64,000 nucleotides of DNA from Mycobacterium sp. (GCA_003987775.1 RXJD01000028.1:1-64000); one strand, 5' to 3'; positions 26,621-38,215 are shown, numbered from the stretch's first letter. Notes: generated from the sequence alone by a model not told the origin. Made by a program: numbers and translations.

Positions 26621-28348
26621 ATGAATTTTGCGGTGCTGCCGCCGGAGATCAATTCGGCGCGGATGTATCTGGGTGCGGGGCCGGGACCGATGTTGACGGC
26701 TGCGACGGCATGGGACGCACTGGCCGGCGAACTCGACACGGCGGCGCGTTCCTTTTCGGTGATTGCGTCAGGGCTGACCGGTGAGCTGTGGCAGGGTCCG
26801 GCGGCGACCGCGATGGCCCGTTCCGCCGCGCCCTATGTCGGGTGGCTGTCGGTGGCGTCGGCCCAGGCGCAGGGCACGGCCGGGCAGGCGCGGGCCGCAG
26901 CGTCGGCGTTCGAGGCGGCGGTGGCGGCCACGGTCCATCCGGGAATGGTTACGGCGAATCGCAATCACTTTGTCTCGCTTGTCTTTTCAAACCTGTTTGG
27001 CCAGAACGCAGCGGCGATCGCCGCGGCCGAGGCTGCCTATGAGGACATGTGGGCCCAGGACGTGGCGGCGATGGTGGGCTACCACGGCGGGGCGGCGGCA
27101 GCCGTCGCGCAACTCGCACCGCTGCAGCAGACGTTGCCGAATCTGCCCGGTCTGGCTCAGGTGCAGGCGCTGCTGGGCAACATCGGCGGCCCGAACCTGG
27201 GCGGCGGTAACCACGGCAGCGGCAACGTCGGCAACGGCAACTTCGGTGATGCGAACTTCGGCAGCGGCAACTCCGGCAACGGCAACGTCGGCGACGGCAA
27301 TCGGGGCAATCAGAATGTGGGCAGCGGCAACTCGGGCCTGGGCAATGCCGGTGCGGGAAACTCGGGCCAGGCCAATATCGGCAGTGGCAACCTCGGCAAC
27401 GCCAACCTCGGAAACGGGAACCTCGGCAGTTCCAACGTCGGCAACGGCAACCGCGGCGACGCCAACATGGGCATCGGCAACCGGGGTAGCAACAACGTAG
27501 GGCTGGCCAATACCGGCAACCACAACATCGGATTCGGCAACACCGGCAACAACAACATCGGTTTCGGCCTCACCGGCGACAACCAGGTGGGCATCGGCGC
27601 ACTCAACTCCGGCACCGGAAACATCGGTTTCGGCAACTCGGGCACCGGCAATATCGGGTTCTTCAACTCGGGCACCGGCAACGTCGGCATCTTCAACTCG
27701 GGCAACCACAGCTTCGGCCTGGAGAACTCGGGCAGCTTCGATACCGGCTTCGCCAACGCGGGCCAGGGGAATACCGGCGCGCTCAACGCGGGCTTCAACA
27801 ATTTCGGCGCCGGGAACGCGGGTGCGAACAACATGGGCATCGGCAACGGCGGCTCGCAGAATCTGGGCTACGGAAACTCCGGATTCCAGAACACCGGAAG
27901 CATGAACGCCGGCTCGCTGAATACCGGTGATTTCAATGCCGGTGATATCAACACCGGTTGGGCCAATTCCGGCCGCAGCAATACCGGAGGCTTCGACTCG
28001 GGCAACCTCAACACCGGTTTCGGCAGCGTCATCACACCGGCCGGGGTCAAGAACTCCGGCTTCGGCACCACCGGCCTGGACTCGTCGGGGTTCTTCAACA
28101 CCGGCGGCGGCAGTTCGGGATTCATGAACACCGGTCTGGCATTCGAGTCCGGCTTCGGCAATTCCGGCAACGGCAACAATGTCGGCTTCAACAACCACGG
28201 AAGTTTCCTGGCCGGCATCGGGAACATCGGTTTCGACAACATCGGCATCGGCAACTCGAACGTCTTCAATTCCGGCATCGGCAACTCCGGCAACGACGAC
28301 TCGGGGTTCTTCAACAAGGGCGATGCGAAGTCGGGTCTCTTCAACTAA
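26621..28348 (+). CDS. PPE-family protein, MPTR subclass
   Basis: This 575-residue protein has the PPE domain (about residues 1-175; PPEINS at 7-12, WQG turn in ELWQGPAA) followed from about residue 190 by some 380 residues of pentapeptide-like repeats of NxGxGNxG type ([27 protein letters not shown]). Such repeats form a long right-handed beta-helix. The start is the ATG at 26621, with AAGGAGGG upstream. Export by ESX-5 is expected for MPTR proteins. It is followed after 24 bp by a PE gene, the reverse of the usual PE-PPE order. Confidence 0.93.
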   Translation: MNFAVLPPEINSARMYLGAGPGPMLTAATAWDALAGELDTAARSFSVIASGLTGELWQGPAATAMARSAAPYVGWLSVASAQAQGTAGQARAAASAFEAAVAATVHPGMVTANRNHFVSLVFSNLFGQNAAAIAAAEAAYEDMWAQDVAAMVGYHGGAAAAVAQLAPLQQTLPNLPGLAQVQALLGNIGGPNLGGGNHGSGNVGNGNFGDANFGSGNSGNGNVGDGNRGNQNVGSGNSGLGNAGAGNSGQANIGSGNLGNANLGNGNLGSSNVGNGNRGDANMGIGNRGSNNVGLANTGNHNIGFGNTGNNNIGFGLTGDNQVGIGALNSGTGNIGFGNSGTGNIGFFNSGTGNVGIFNSGNHSFGLENSGSFDTGFANAGQGNTGALNAGFNNFGAGNAGANNMGIGNGGSQNLGYGNSGFQNTGSMNAGSLNTGDFNAGDINTGWANSGRSNTGGFDSGNLNTGFGSVITPAGVKNSGFGTTGLDSSGFFNTGGGSSGFMNTGLAFESGFGNSGNGNNVGFNNHGSFLAGIGNIGFDNIGIGNSNVFNSGIGNSGNDDSGFFNKGDAKSGLFN

Positions 28349-28372
28349 CTCAATCATTCGAGGGGGGTTCAC

Positions 28373-29668
28373 ATGTCGTATGTGACCGCGGCGCCCGAGC
28401 TACTGCAGGGCGCGGCGCAGGATCTGATGGGCATCCGGGCCGCGCTGAGCGGGGCCACCGTCGCCGCGGCCGACCCGACAACCGGGATCGCGGCCGCCGC
28501 CCAGGACGAGATCTCCACGGCGATCGCATCGATGTTCGGCAGTTTCGGTGCCGAGTTTCAAGCCGTCCATGCTCAAGCGCTCGCGTTCGGCGAGCGTTTC
28601 ACCCGATCGCTCGACACCGCCGCCGCAGCCTACGCGAGTGCCGAATGGTCCTCCTATCAAACACTTTTCACCCAAACAGCCACCAACCTGCAGATCCTGC
28701 ACGACGCTGTCGCCGCCAATCCAGCGCCGGTGCTGCGCCAGTTCGTCAGCAATCAGACCGGCTTCGGGCAGACGATCGCCACAGCACTCGGCACCCCGCT
28801 CGCAATACCCGCCAACCCGGCGGCTGTTTTGCAAACCATCGTCAATCAGCAAATCGGCTACGGCCAAACGGTTTCCACCGCGCTGAGCAACGCCGCCCTG
28901 AACTTCAGTGCCAACGCGAACGCCCTTCCGGCGACATTGCAGACCGCCGCGCAGCAGCTCGCGACGGGCGACGTGACGGGAGCGGCACGCGGCGTCGCGA
29001 CCGGATTCGGAAACCTGTTCCTGACCGGCCTGGTGGCCAACCAGGACATGGAGACGATGCTGATCAACATCACCCCGACGGGCACCATCGCTGACCTGTT
29101 GCCGATTCTCGCCATCCCGGGCCAGATGGCGCAAAACGTCACCGATCTGCTCCCCGCCGGGTCGATTCCCGCCCAGATCTCGCAGCATCTCACCAATGTG
29201 ATCACCACGGTCACCGACACCTCGCAGACCTTGGACCTGGTCACCGGCGACCTGCAGGTGGGCCTGCCACTGGTCCTGGGCCTGGAAGCGATCGGTCCGG
29301 TCGTCACCACGTTCAACGCGGTCGGCTCCAGCGCGAACGCCGTACTCGGCGCGCTGCAGACCGGCGACGTCCTGGGCGCGGGCGCCGCGCTGTTCGACGC
29401 ACCCGCGACGGTGCTGAACGGCTTTCTCAACGGCCAGGCCACTCTGCCGCTTTCGGTCTCACTCGGAGAACTGACCACGACCACCAACGTGCCCCTTGGC
29501 GGGATACTCACTCCCGCTCAAACCGCGTCGCTGACAGTGGAGATCTTCGGGATGACCGGAACGATCCCGCTTTTCGGTACGACCTTCGGTGGCATCGTGC
29601 CGGGCCTGTTGACCTTCCTGCCGGAACAGCTTGCGGCGGCGATCGGCGGCGGGGCGGGACTGCCTTGA
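28373..29668 (+). CDS. PE-family protein with long unique C-terminal domain
   Basis: The 431-residue protein has a PE domain (residues 1 to about 95; MSYVTAAPELLQGAAQDLMG) with the YxxxE secretion signal in AYASAEWSS. The remaining 330 residues are Ala/Thr/Leu-rich without Gly repeats and contain hydrophobic stretches such as LPLVLGLEAIGPVV and a terminal GIVPGLLTFLPEQLAAAIGGG. It sits 24 bp after the PPE-MPTR gene and 97 bp before a PPE-SVP gene, either of which could be its partner. Function unknown. Confidence 0.9.
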   Translation: MSYVTAAPELLQGAAQDLMGIRAALSGATVAAADPTTGIAAAAQDEISTAIASMFGSFGAEFQAVHAQALAFGERFTRSLDTAAAAYASAEWSSYQTLFTQTATNLQILHDAVAANPAPVLRQFVSNQTGFGQTIATALGTPLAIPANPAAVLQTIVNQQIGYGQTVSTALSNAALNFSANANALPATLQTAAQQLATGDVTGAARGVATGFGNLFLTGLVANQDMETMLINITPTGTIADLLPILAIPGQMAQNVTDLLPAGSIPAQISQHLTNVITTVTDTSQTLDLVTGDLQVGLPLVLGLEAIGPVVTTFNAVGSSANAVLGALQTGDVLGAGAALFDAPATVLNGFLNGQATLPLSVSLGELTTTTNVPLGGILTPAQTASLTVEIFGMTGTIPLFGTTFGGIVPGLLTFLPEQLAAAIGGGAGLP

Positions 29669-29765
29669 GACGGCCTGGGATGTTGCTGAAAGTCAGCTGA
29701 ATCCATGACCGTGCGAGGCGACAAGTGGCGACAGTAGTGAGATACCGCTCGCGGGGGTTGGGGTT

Positions 29766-30956
29766 GTGATGATTTTGGACTTTGCGTGGTTGCCGCCGGA
29801 AATCAACTCGTTGCGGATTTTCGGCGGGGCGGGACCGGGTCCGCTTCATGCGGCGGCGGCGGCCTGGGACGGTTTGGCGGCGGATCTGGCCGCGTCGGCG
29901 TCGTCCTTCAACGCGGTGATCACGGGTCTGACCGGTGGGCCGTGGGCGGGGCCGGCGTCGGCGGCGATGGCGGCCGCGGCGTTGCCGTACCAGGACTGGA
30001 TGACGACGGCGGCCGGTCAGGCGGACACGGCGGCACTACTGGCGCGCGAGGCTGCCACGGCGTTCGAGGGCGCGTTGACGGCGACGGTGCATCCGGCGGT
30101 GGTAGCGGCCAACCGGGTGTCGTTGATGACGTTGATCGCGACGAATTTCCTGGGGTTCAACACGCCGGCGATTGCGGCCAATGAGTTCGATTACGCGGAG
30201 ATGTGGGCGCAGGATGTCGCGGCAATGGTCGGTTACCACGGTGGTGCGACGGCGGTGGCCGCGAGCCTGACACCGTTCGCTGTCCCGCCGGTCGATCTGG
30301 CCGGCCTGGCCGCCAATATCGGCGCTCAGGTCACCGGCCTGGCGAGCACCGCGTCGGCCGCGATCAGCCCGGCCCTGCAAGGCGTGATGTCGGCAGCGCC
30401 TGGATTGGTGGCAGGGGTGCAGTCGGCGGCGTCGGCTCTGCCGATCCAGTCGATCGCGTCGGTGGCCCAGCTGGGCGCCATGCCGGCCAGCATGATGATC
30501 GGCCCGCTCATGCAGGCGGGGCAGTCGGCCACTGCCGGCACAGCCGGATTGGCAGGTGCCACAACGGGTGTGGCCGACGCGACCAAATTCGTCGGGGACA
30601 CCGCTCCGGCGATGAAGGGACTCGGCGGAGGCGCCGGCCTGGGGGCAGGCATGTCCGGGAGCCTGGGTCAGGCGCGGATGGTGGGTGCCATGTCGGTGCC
30701 GCCGACCTGGGAAGGATCGGCGCCCAAGGGCATGGCCAGTTCGGCGATGCACGGCTTGGGTGCGATACCCAGCGCTGCCTCGGTGCCGACGGGATCTCCC
30801 ACCGGCGGCGGGATGCCGATGATGCCGATGCCGATGGGCGCCGGCGCCGGTGGTGCGGGAGCCGGAATGCCCGGCGGGATGACGGGCCGCGGCGGCGCGA
30901 GTCCGCACGTGACGCAGAACCGGCCCAGCGTGATTCCGCGTACCGGGGTCGGCTAG
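29766..30956 (+). CDS. PPE-family protein, SVP subclass
   Basis: The 396-residue protein has a PPE domain (WLPPEINS at residues 8-15, WAG turn in GPWAGPAS) and the SVP signature [10 protein letters not shown] near residue 300. The tail is rich in Gly, Met and Pro ([16 protein letters not shown]). GTG at 29766 or the ATG directly after it starts the gene. The stop codon shares the palindrome CTAG with the stop of the convergent amine oxidase gene. Confidence 0.92.
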   Translation: MMILDFAWLPPEINSLRIFGGAGPGPLHAAAAAWDGLAADLAASASSFNAVITGLTGGPWAGPASAAMAAAALPYQDWMTTAAGQADTAALLAREAATAFEGALTATVHPAVVAANRVSLMTLIATNFLGFNTPAIAANEFDYAEMWAQDVAAMVGYHGGATAVAASLTPFAVPPVDLAGLAANIGAQVTGLASTASAAISPALQGVMSAAPGLVAGVQSAASALPIQSIASVAQLGAMPASMMIGPLMQAGQSATAGTAGLAGATTGVADATKFVGDTAPAMKGLGGGAGLGAGMSGSLGQARMVGAMSVPPTWEGSAPKGMASSAMHGLGAIPSAASVPTGSPTGGGMPMMPMPMGAGAGGAGAGMPGGMTGRGGASPHVTQNRPSVIPRTGVG

Positions 30957-32305
30957 GTCTGCGCCGCAACCACTTCGGCCGCGGCGCGCTCACCGGAGCG
31001 GATCGCGCCGTCGATCCACCCGCACATGACGGCTGAGCTTTCGGTGCCGGCCCAGTGCACCCGCCCGCAGGGCACGCGCAGCGCGTGCCCGTATTCGGTG
31101 AGCACGCCGGTGGGGGTGTGGCTGATCATCCCGCCGCCGGAATAGTGCTCGAGAGACCAGTTCTGTTCGTGGTATTCCGTTGGTGTACGCGCTTTTTCGC
31201 CGAACCGGTCGACGAGTTCGCCGATGATGGCGGCTCTGCGGCCGGAGTCGCTGAGGTCGGAGAGACGGCGCGCGGCGGGCCCCTCGGTGATGGCGCACAG
31301 GATCCCTGGATTGCCGGTATCGGTGCATGCGTCGATGGTCAGTGTGGCCGGTGTTCCCGGCGCGGCGGTCTGGCCCGACAACCCGTCGGTACGCCAGAAC
31401 GGTTCGTCGTAGATGACGGAGGTCTTGATGACGGCGCCGCTGGGCATGCGCTGATTCAGAAAGGCGCGGTCCGCAGGAAGTGCCGGTTCATAGACGATCG
31501 AACTGGCGATGGCCATCGGGATAGCGACGACGGCGCGGTATGCGCGCACGGAAAATCCGTCGGATTGGACGGTGACGCCGTCGGTGTCCTGAATGATGGT
31601 CCGCACCGGCCGCGACAGGTGGACTGCGTCGCCAAGTTCCGCCACCATCGGGCGGTAGATGGCGCCCATCCCGCCGACGGGTCGGGCATCCTGCGAGCCG
31701 CCCTTGCCGGAGATGACGAAGGTCGGTCCACCCGCCGAAGACATCTGCAACAACATCCACAGCAACGAGACTTCGGAAGCCGTCGAGGTGTACGTACCGC
31801 CCAGCACCATGTCCAACATCTCGCGGGCCGGCCGGGAAAGTACGTTGCGCTCCAGCCAGTCACCGATGCTCATCCGGTCCCACTCGGCGGCCTCCTCGGC
31901 CTCCCACGGGGCTTCGCGCGGAATCGACTTGCACATCTGCTCGATGCTCATCAAGCCCATGCCGAGGTTGGCGACCGCCCACGGACTCATCGTCCACGGC
32001 AGCTTCCCGCCGTAGCGGCGCTTCTTGCCGTCGACGATCATCATGGCGTCACCGTCGTTGTGCTGCTTGTATTCCGGCACACCGAATTCCTGCATCAGCG
32101 CGTAGATGCGGTCCTGGCCCGGTCCGATCCAGGCACCCCCGCGATCGATCCATACCCCGTCGCCGCGGGTCACAGTAAAGGTACGGCCGCCGACTCGGTC
32201 GCGGGCCTCCAGCAGTGCCACCGAGTGACCCGCCTGCTTCAGGCGCAGCGCGGCCGTCAGTCCCGCGAAGCCGGCTCCGACAACGCAATAGTCGACATCT
32301 GTCAT
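30953..32305 (-). CDS. FAD-dependent monoamine oxidase family protein
   Basis: The 450-residue flavoprotein begins with the FAD-binding motif [16 protein letters not shown] and the second segment [13 protein letters not shown], and ends with the FAD motif [26 protein letters not shown], which closes the flavin amine oxidase fold. It would oxidise a primary or secondary amine to the imine and H2O2 in the cytoplasm. GAGGAG precedes the ATG. It marks the right edge of the PE/PPE insertion, next to prpR. Confidence 0.87.
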   Translation of the reverse strand: MTDVDYCVVGAGFAGLTAALRLKQAGHSVALLEARDRVGGRTFTVTRGDGVWIDRGGAWIGPGQDRIYALMQEFGVPEYKQHNDGDAMMIVDGKKRRYGGKLPWTMSPWAVANLGMGLMSIEQMCKSIPREAPWEAEEAAEWDRMSIGDWLERNVLSRPAREMLDMVLGGTYTSTASEVSLLWMLLQMSSAGGPTFVISGKGGSQDARPVGGMGAIYRPMVAELGDAVHLSRPVRTIIQDTDGVTVQSDGFSVRAYRAVVAIPMAIASSIVYEPALPADRAFLNQRMPSGAVIKTSVIYDEPFWRTDGLSGQTAAPGTPATLTIDACTDTGNPGILCAITEGPAARRLSDLSDSGRRAAIIGELVDRFGEKARTPTEYHEQNWSLEHYSGGGMISHTPTGVLTEYGHALRVPCGRVHWAGTESSAVMCGWIDGAIRSGERAAAEVVAAQT

Positions 32306-32425
32306 GCTGGCTCCTCGTTGACGCCGTGCCGCCCCAGCAGGAAGCTACACCGATCCCGGCACCGCCGAAACGATTCCGCGATATTGACGCTTCTGTCAGC
32401 GGGTTTGCCTGTCGCCGAATGAAAC

Positions 32426-33865
32426 TCAGCCGACGGAGGTCTGACCGGTGGTCACCGGTGGATAGGGGAGGTCGGTGCTGACGTGCGGGTCGACATGCAC
32501 CGGAGAGCCCAGATAGGGGAAGGCCCGTTGCGAGCAGGCGGGGCGGTCGCAGATTTTGCAACCCGCGCCGATCGGAACCGTCGCCTCGGCGTCGGCCAGA
32601 TCGATTCCCACTGAATAGATTAGCTTTTCGGCGTGGGCCACGTCGCAGCCGAGCCCGACGGCGAAACTCCGGTCAGGACCCAGGTACCGACTTGGTTCGG
32701 TGGTGGTGGTTCGGGCCACCCAGAAATAGGTGCGCCCGTCCGGCATCTCAGCGACCTGCGTCAGGAACTGACCGGGCCGGGCGAACGCATGGTGAACCAC
32801 CCACAACGGACAGTTTCCGCCCACGCGTGAAAAATGAAAAGCAGTGGCCGACTGTCGCTTTGAAATATTACCGGCGATGTCGGCACGGACGAAGATGAAC
32901 GGCACACCGCGCGCACTGGGGCGTTGCAGGGTGGACAGCCGATGACAGATGGTCTCGAATCCCACCTCGAATCGTCGTGCCAGTTGGTCGATGTCGTAGC
33001 GCACACGCTCGGCTGCCTCGAGAAACCGTTGGTACGGCAACAACAGCGCCCCGGCGAAATAGTTGGCCAGGCCGATGCGGGCCACGCCGCGTGCGTCGTC
33101 GCTGAGTTGATCGTCGGCGGCGATGATCCCGCTGATCAACGAATTCTGGGTCAGCAAGGCGATCTGGGTTGCCAGCTGGAAGGCGCGCTGTCCGGGATGC
33201 AGCCAACGCGCTACATGCAGCGTCCCGGACTCCGGGCGAAAGTGCCGCTTGGCGTTGGGGCTCAGCATCTCTCCGTCGTCGATGACGACGGTCACGCCCA
33301 GCTCTGCGGAGAGCAGTGAGGCCAGCTGAACGTCGAGTCCGCCGACGCGCAAACGGTTTTCGTCGAACATTCGCTCGGCCGCGACGTCCAGTTCGGCGAT
33401 GTAGTTCTTGCGGTCGTAGAAGAAGTCGCGGACTTCCTCGAAGGGCATCGGTTGTTGTGGTGTCGTCGACGAATCGACGTTGGCCCGACCGTGCAGAGCC
33501 TCCAGATCGCTGGTGGCGTCGTGCAGTCGTCGGTGCAGATTGACCAGCGTCTGACCGACCGCCGGCATTCGCGCGACGAGTTCCTCGATCTGCGCGGCCG
33601 TGGCGGGTGCCTCGGCCAGCACCTCGCTCAGGTCGGCGATCAGCCGGGCGTCCGTATCGGGCGCGAAGTAGGTGTTAGGCAGGTTGAACCGATCTGTCAG
33701 CGTCAGCAGCACCGGCACGGTGATCGGGCGCTGGTCGTTCTCCATCTGGTTGACGTAGCTGGTCGACAACCCCAGCGCACGCGCCAGCGCCACCTGGGTC
33801 AACCCGTGGTCTTCGCGTAGCCGCCGCAAACGAGCGCCGGCGAAGGTCTTCGCCACGGTGGACAC
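32426..33865 (-). CDS. prpR: PrpR-type short-chain fatty acyl-CoA regulator
   Basis: The 479-residue protein has an XRE helix-turn-helix (about residues 10-65: [32 protein letters not shown]), a central IrrE/M78-like region and a C-terminal DUF2083 domain with clustered cysteines ([18 protein letters not shown]) of the type that binds an Fe-S cluster in PrpR. It faces prpD and should activate prpDC when propionyl-CoA accumulates, as known for Rv1129c. I start it at the GTG at 33865 so the protein begins next to the helix-turn-helix; a further GTG at 33856 is possible. Confidence 0.88.
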   Translation of the reverse strand: MSTVAKTFAGARLRRLREDHGLTQVALARALGLSTSYVNQMENDQRPITVPVLLTLTDRFNLPNTYFAPDTDARLIADLSEVLAEAPATAAQIEELVARMPAVGQTLVNLHRRLHDATSDLEALHGRANVDSSTTPQQPMPFEEVRDFFYDRKNYIAELDVAAERMFDENRLRVGGLDVQLASLLSAELGVTVVIDDGEMLSPNAKRHFRPESGTLHVARWLHPGQRAFQLATQIALLTQNSLISGIIAADDQLSDDARGVARIGLANYFAGALLLPYQRFLEAAERVRYDIDQLARRFEVGFETICHRLSTLQRPSARGVPFIFVRADIAGNISKRQSATAFHFSRVGGNCPLWVVHHAFARPGQFLTQVAEMPDGRTYFWVARTTTTEPSRYLGPDRSFAVGLGCDVAHAEKLIYSVGIDLADAEATVPIGAGCKICDRPACSQRAFPYLGSPVHVDPHVSTDLPYPPVTTGQTSVG

Positions 33866-33890
33866 AGTACGCCAGCCATCGTTCACAACA

Positions 33891-33898
33891 TTCGCAAA
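33891..33898. promoter_or_regulatory. Candidate PrpR/RamB-type site TTCGCAAA
   Basis: TTCGCAAA at 33891-33898 differs by one base from the TTTGCAAA core described for PrpR/RamB regulators. It lies in the divergent region between prpR and prpD, 26 bp from the prpR start and 78 bp from the prpD start, as expected for a shared control site. A second GCAAAA follows at 33915. Confidence 0.45.
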
Positions 33899-33975
33899 CC
33901 TCGAAGTCCAAGGACGCAAAATTACGCTCTTACAGTGGATTTACCGCGGCTGGGTGGCTGCGTACTGTGCGTGTT

Positions 33976-35523
33976 ATGCGCATTCACGACGTCAGGGCGC
34001 GGCGCAGCGCCGACGACTTCCCCCGCCGCGAACACCTGGCCGCCAAGATCGCCGACGTCGCGGCCGACCCGGTCGCCGTGCCCCCGGACACCGAAGCCAT
34101 GGTGATCAACCGCATCATCGACAACGCCGCCGTCTCGGCGGCCTCGGTGATCAGGCGGCCGGTCGCCACCGCACGGGCCCAAGCGCTCGCGCATCCCGTT
34201 GCGGTCAACGGCGCCAGAGTCTTCGGCGTCGAGGGCAGCTACTCCCCGGAGTGGGCCGCCTGGGCCAACGGCGTGGCGGTGCGCGAATTGGACTTCCACG
34301 ACACGTTTCTGGCCGCCGACTACTCCCACCCGGGTGACAACATCCCGCCCCTGGTGGCGGTCGCCCAGCACCTCGGTATCGGTGGCGCCGACCTGATCCG
34401 CGGCCTGGCCACCGCCTACGAGATCCAGGTCGACCTGGTCAAGGGAATCTGCCTGCACGAGCACAAGATCGACCACGTCGCGCACCTCGGCCCGTCGGTG
34501 GCCGCCGGCCTGGGAACGATGCTGCGGCTGGACCAGGAGACTATCTATCAGGCCATCGGCCAGGCCCTGCACCTGACGACGTCCACCCGCCAGTCTCGCA
34601 AGGGCCTGATCTCCAGCTGGAAGGCGTTCGCTCCCGCCTGGGCAGGCAAGGTGGCGATCGAGGCCGTCGACCGCGCCATGCGCGGGGAAGGGGCCCCGGC
34701 ACCCATCTGGGAGGGCGAGGACGGCGTGATCGCCTGGCTGCTCTCGGGTCCCGAGCACACCTACCGGGTGCCGCTACCCGAGCCGGGGGAGCCCAAGCGC
34801 GCCATCCTGGACAGCTACACCAAGGAGCACTCGGCCGAGTACCAGAGCCAGGCGCTGATCGACCTGGCCCGCCGCTTGCGGGAGCGGATCGGGGACCTCG
34901 AACAGGTCGCGACGATCGTGCTGCACACCAGCCACCACACCCACTACGTCATCGGTACCGGCGCAAACGATCCGCAGAAGATGGATCCCGATGCGTCCCG
35001 CGAGACCCTGGATCACTCCGTGATGTATATCTTCGCGGTGGCGTTGCAGGACGGCGCCTGGCATCACGAGCGGTCCTACGCCCCTGAGCGGTCGCACCGG
35101 CCGGACACCGTCGAGCTGTGGCACAAGATCTCGACGCGCGAAGATCCCGAATGGACCCGCCGCTACCACTCGGACGACCCCGCGGAGAAAGCGTTCGGCG
35201 CCCGCGCGGAGGTCACGCTGCGCAGCGGCGAGGTGATCGTCGACGAGATCGGCGTTGCCGATGCACACCCGTTGGGCGCCAGGCCTTTCGGGCGTGAGCA
35301 GTACGTGGCAAAGTTCACCGAGCTGGCCGGGGGTGTGATCGACGACGATGAGCGGCAACGGTTTCTGTCCGTGGTCGAAGGCTTGCCCGAACTGCAGGCC
35401 GGCGGACTCGGCGCGTTGAACCTGATCGCCAATCCTGACGTGCTGAACAGGGCGCCGACAGTCCCGCCGGGGATCTTCGATTCCGGCGTCAACACATTCA
35501 CCCGGCAAGGAGTCACGCCATGA
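33976..35523 (+). CDS. prpD: 2-methylcitrate dehydratase
   Basis: The 515-residue enzyme of the MmgE/PrpD family removes water from 2-methylcitrate to give methylaconitate in the methylcitrate cycle, which detoxifies propionyl-CoA from odd-chain and cholesterol breakdown. Recognisable blocks are [21 protein letters not shown] near residue 95, [16 protein letters not shown], and [17 protein letters not shown] near the end. I start at the ATG at 33976, which gives the N-terminus [13 protein letters not shown] codons at 33967 and 33970 are also in frame or nearby. The stop overlaps the prpC start (ATGA). Confidence 0.94.
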   Translation: MRIHDVRARRSADDFPRREHLAAKIADVAADPVAVPPDTEAMVINRIIDNAAVSAASVIRRPVATARAQALAHPVAVNGARVFGVEGSYSPEWAAWANGVAVRELDFHDTFLAADYSHPGDNIPPLVAVAQHLGIGGADLIRGLATAYEIQVDLVKGICLHEHKIDHVAHLGPSVAAGLGTMLRLDQETIYQAIGQALHLTTSTRQSRKGLISSWKAFAPAWAGKVAIEAVDRAMRGEGAPAPIWEGEDGVIAWLLSGPEHTYRVPLPEPGEPKRAILDSYTKEHSAEYQSQALIDLARRLRERIGDLEQVATIVLHTSHHTHYVIGTGANDPQKMDPDASRETLDHSVMYIFAVALQDGAWHHERSYAPERSHRPDTVELWHKISTREDPEWTRRYHSDDPAEKAFGARAEVTLRSGEVIVDEIGVADAHPLGARPFGREQYVAKFTELAGGVIDDDERQRFLSVVEGLPELQAGGLGALNLIANPDVLNRAPTVPPGIFDSGVNTFTRQGVTP

Positions 35524-36644
35524 GCACGATCGAAGACCGGCCGCGAATCTTCAAGGGCCTTGCCGGAGTCGTCGTGGACACCACCGCCATCTCCAAAGTG
35601 GTGCCGGAGACGAACTCGCTGACCTACCGCGGTTACCCGGTCCAGGATCTCGCCACCCGCTGCAGCTTCGAGGAGGTGGCGTATCTGTTGTGGCACGGCG
35701 AGCTGCCCGACGAGGGGCAGCTGGCCCTGTTCATCCAGCGAGAACGCGCCAACCGCCGGCTGGATCGCTCGCTGCTGTCACTGATCGTCAAGCAGCCGGA
35801 CACCTGTCATCCGATGGACGTGGTGCGCACGGTGATCAGCTACCTCGGCGCCGAGGACGCGCAGGAGGACGACAGCAGCGCGGAGGCGAACTACGCGAAG
35901 GCCGTGCGAATGTACGCGGTGCTACCGACCATCGTCGCAGCCGACATGCGACGCCGGCGCGGCCTGGAACCCATTGCCCCGCATAGCCACATGAACTACG
36001 CGCAGAACTTCCTGCACATGTGCTTCGGGGATGTGCCCGAGAAGGTGATCGTCGATGCCTTCGAGCAGTCCATGGTGCTCTATGCCGAGCACAGCTTCAA
36101 CGCCTCCACGTTTGCCGCACGCGTGGTCACCTCCACCGGGTCCGACATCTACAGCGCCGTCACGGCCGCCATCGGCGCGCTCAAGGGTCCGTTGCACGGT
36201 GGCGCCAACGAGGCCGTGATGCACGACATGCTGGAGATCGGCACCGCGGACCAAGCGGCGGACTGGCTGCAGGACAAGATCTCCCGCAAAGAGAAGGTCA
36301 TGGGCTTTGGCCACCGGGTGTACCGCAACGGCGACTCGCGGGTGCCGACCATGAAGAAGGCGCTGGAGCGGGTGGCTGCGGTGCGTGACGGCCGGCGCTG
36401 GCTCGACATCTACCACGTTCTCGAACAGGGCATGGCGGCCGCCACCGGCATCAAGCCGAATCTCGACTTCCCGACCGGTCCGGCGTACTTCCTGATGGGC
36501 TTCGACATCGCCTGTTTCACACCGATTTTCGTGATGAGCCGGATCACCGGCTGGACCGCCCACATCATGGAGCAGACCGCGTCGAACGCATTGATCCGCC
36601 CGCTCAGCGAGTATGTGGGACCGCCTCAGCGTGCCCTGAGGTGA
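35520..36644 (+). CDS. prpC: 2-methylcitrate synthase / citrate synthase
   Basis: The 374-residue enzyme condenses propionyl-CoA (or acetyl-CoA) with oxaloacetate. It has the citrate synthase histidines in [11 protein letters not shown] and [11 protein letters not shown], the [13 protein letters not shown] block and the catalytic Asp in KPNLDFPTG. Length and the early [14 protein letters not shown] segment match PrpC/GltA1 forms rather than the 430-residue main citrate synthase. It overlaps prpD by four bases and is followed after about 90 bp by cobQ on the same strand. Confidence 0.94.
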   Translation: MSTIEDRPRIFKGLAGVVVDTTAISKVVPETNSLTYRGYPVQDLATRCSFEEVAYLLWHGELPDEGQLALFIQRERANRRLDRSLLSLIVKQPDTCHPMDVVRTVISYLGAEDAQEDDSSAEANYAKAVRMYAVLPTIVAADMRRRRGLEPIAPHSHMNYAQNFLHMCFGDVPEKVIVDAFEQSMVLYAEHSFNASTFAARVVTSTGSDIYSAVTAAIGALKGPLHGGANEAVMHDMLEIGTADQAADWLQDKISRKEKVMGFGHRVYRNGDSRVPTMKKALERVAAVRDGRRWLDIYHVLEQGMAAATGIKPNLDFPTGPAYFLMGFDIACFTPIFVMSRITGWTAHIMEQTASNALIRPLSEYVGPPQRALR

Positions 36645-36732
36645 TTGCCAGAGTCCGACAGGGGCGTTGATCCCGGGCGGTGAGACCATAGCGGGCGGTG
36701 AGCACAACAACGATTTCCCGAGGGGCCACCCG

Positions 36733-38208
36733 GTGCCGGGTCTGCTGATAGCGGGCACGACCAGCGACGCCGGCAAGACCACCGTCACGGCCGGGCTGTG
36801 CCGCGCGCTGGCTCGGCGCGGGGTGCGGGTCGCGCCCTTCAAGGCGCAGAACATGTCCAACAACTCGATGGTCTGCGCGGGGTCGGACGGCGCGGGGGTG
36901 GAGATCGGCCGGGCGCAATGGGTGCAGGCTCTTGCGGCCGGAGTCCCACCCGAACCCGCCATGAATCCGGTCCTGCTCAAACCGTCCGCCGATCAGCGCA
37001 GCCACGTCGTGCTGATGGGCAGACCGTGGGGCGAGGTCGTGTCATCGGACTGGCTGGACGGTCGGCGGGCACTGGGCGAGGCGGCACACCGCGCCTTTGA
37101 CGACCTCGCCACCCGGTACGACGTCGTCGTCGCCGAGGGTGCCGGCAGCCCGGCCGAAATCAACTTGCGCGCAGGCGATTACGTCAACATGGGCCTCGCG
37201 CGGCACGCGGAGCTGCCGACCGTCGTGGTCGGTGACATCGACCGCGGCGGGGTGTTCGCGGCATTTCTGGGCACCGTCGCCCTGTTGTCTGCCGAGGACC
37301 AGGCGCTGGTTGCGGGGTTCGTGGTCAACAAGTTCCGTGGCGATCTCGCACTGCTGACGCCGGGTCTGCGCGACCTGGAACGGGTCACCGGGCGACGGGT
37401 ATACGGCACGCTGCCGTGGCATCCCGACCTGTGGCTGGACTCCGAGGACGCCCTGGATCTGGAAGGCAGACGAACGGCCGCCACCGGTGCCCGCCGGGTG
37501 GCCGTCGTGCGGCTGCCCCGGGTCAGCAACTTCACCGACGTCGACGCGCTGGGCCTGGAACCCGACCTCGATGTGGTGTTCGCCTCCGACCCTCGCGCGT
37601 TGGGCGATGCCGACCTGATCGTGTTGCCGGGCACGCGTGCCACGATCGCCGACCTCAGCTGGCTGCGGACCAGGGGACTGGACCGTGCGGTGCTCGCACA
37701 CGCCGCCGCGGGGAAGCCACTGCTCGGCATTTGTGGCGGATTTCAGATGCTGGGCCGCACGATTCGCGACCCGCACGGTGTCGAAGGGGCGGTGGCCGAG
37801 GTCGACGGCCTGGGGTTGCTCGACGTGGAGACGGTGTTCGGCGCCGACAAGGTGCTGCGGCTACCGCAGGGTGAGGGACTCGGCGTGGCTGCATCGGGAT
37901 ACGAGATCCATCACGGCAGGATCGCCCGGGGCCACGCGGGGGAGGAGTTTCTCGGCGGCGTCCGCGACGGCCAGGTGTTCGGCACCATGTGGCACGGCTC
38001 GCTAGAAGGCGACGCACTGCGCCGGGCGTTCCTGTGCGAGACGCTCGGGCTCACACCGTCGGCCGTGAGCTTCCCGGTCGCCCGCCAGCGGCGCTTGGAT
38101 CTGCTCGGCGACCTGATCGAACGTCACCTCGACGTCGACGCGGTGCTCGAACTGGCGCGCAGTGGTTGCCCGCCGGCCCTGCCGTTCCTGGCGCCCGGCG
38201 CGCCGTGA
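36733..38208 (+). CDS. cobQ: Cobyric acid synthase
   Basis: The 491-residue enzyme amidates four side chains of adenosyl-cobyrinate diamide with glutamine and ATP, late in cobalamin synthesis. It shows the dethiobiotin-synthetase-like N-terminal domain (LIAGTTSDAGKTTVTAG, then VAPFKAQNMSNNSMV) and a C-terminal class I glutaminase domain with the Cys in LLGICGGFQMLG and a His in GYEIHHGRI. The GTG at 36733 after AGGGGCC gives the normal short N-terminus; the frame is open 22 codons further. In M. tuberculosis I recall this gene far away as Rv0255c, so its place behind prpC is notable. Confidence 0.93.
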   Translation: MPGLLIAGTTSDAGKTTVTAGLCRALARRGVRVAPFKAQNMSNNSMVCAGSDGAGVEIGRAQWVQALAAGVPPEPAMNPVLLKPSADQRSHVVLMGRPWGEVVSSDWLDGRRALGEAAHRAFDDLATRYDVVVAEGAGSPAEINLRAGDYVNMGLARHAELPTVVVGDIDRGGVFAAFLGTVALLSAEDQALVAGFVVNKFRGDLALLTPGLRDLERVTGRRVYGTLPWHPDLWLDSEDALDLEGRRTAATGARRVAVVRLPRVSNFTDVDALGLEPDLDVVFASDPRALGDADLIVLPGTRATIADLSWLRTRGLDRAVLAHAAAGKPLLGICGGFQMLGRTIRDPHGVEGAVAEVDGLGLLDVETVFGADKVLRLPQGEGLGVAASGYEIHHGRIARGHAGEEFLGGVRDGQVFGTMWHGSLEGDALRRAFLCETLGLTPSAVSFPVARQRRLDLLGDLIERHLDVDAVLELARSGCPPALPFLAPGAP

Positions 38209-38215
38209 GGATCGT

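Noticed and set aside
26621..28348. NxGxGNxG repeats as a phage tail or silk-like protein
   Set aside because: The PPE domain at the N-terminus and repeat type identify it as PPE-MPTR.
26987..28372. Minus-strand frame of 461 codons opposite the PPE-MPTR gene
   Set aside because: It is a regular shadow of the pentapeptide repeats with a valine/alanine repeat pattern and no start signal.
30953..30956. CTAG shared by the stops of convergent genes, here and at 63632-63635
   Set aside because: Amusing, but TAG on one strand next to TAG on the other gives CTAG by necessity when stops overlap; no function is implied.
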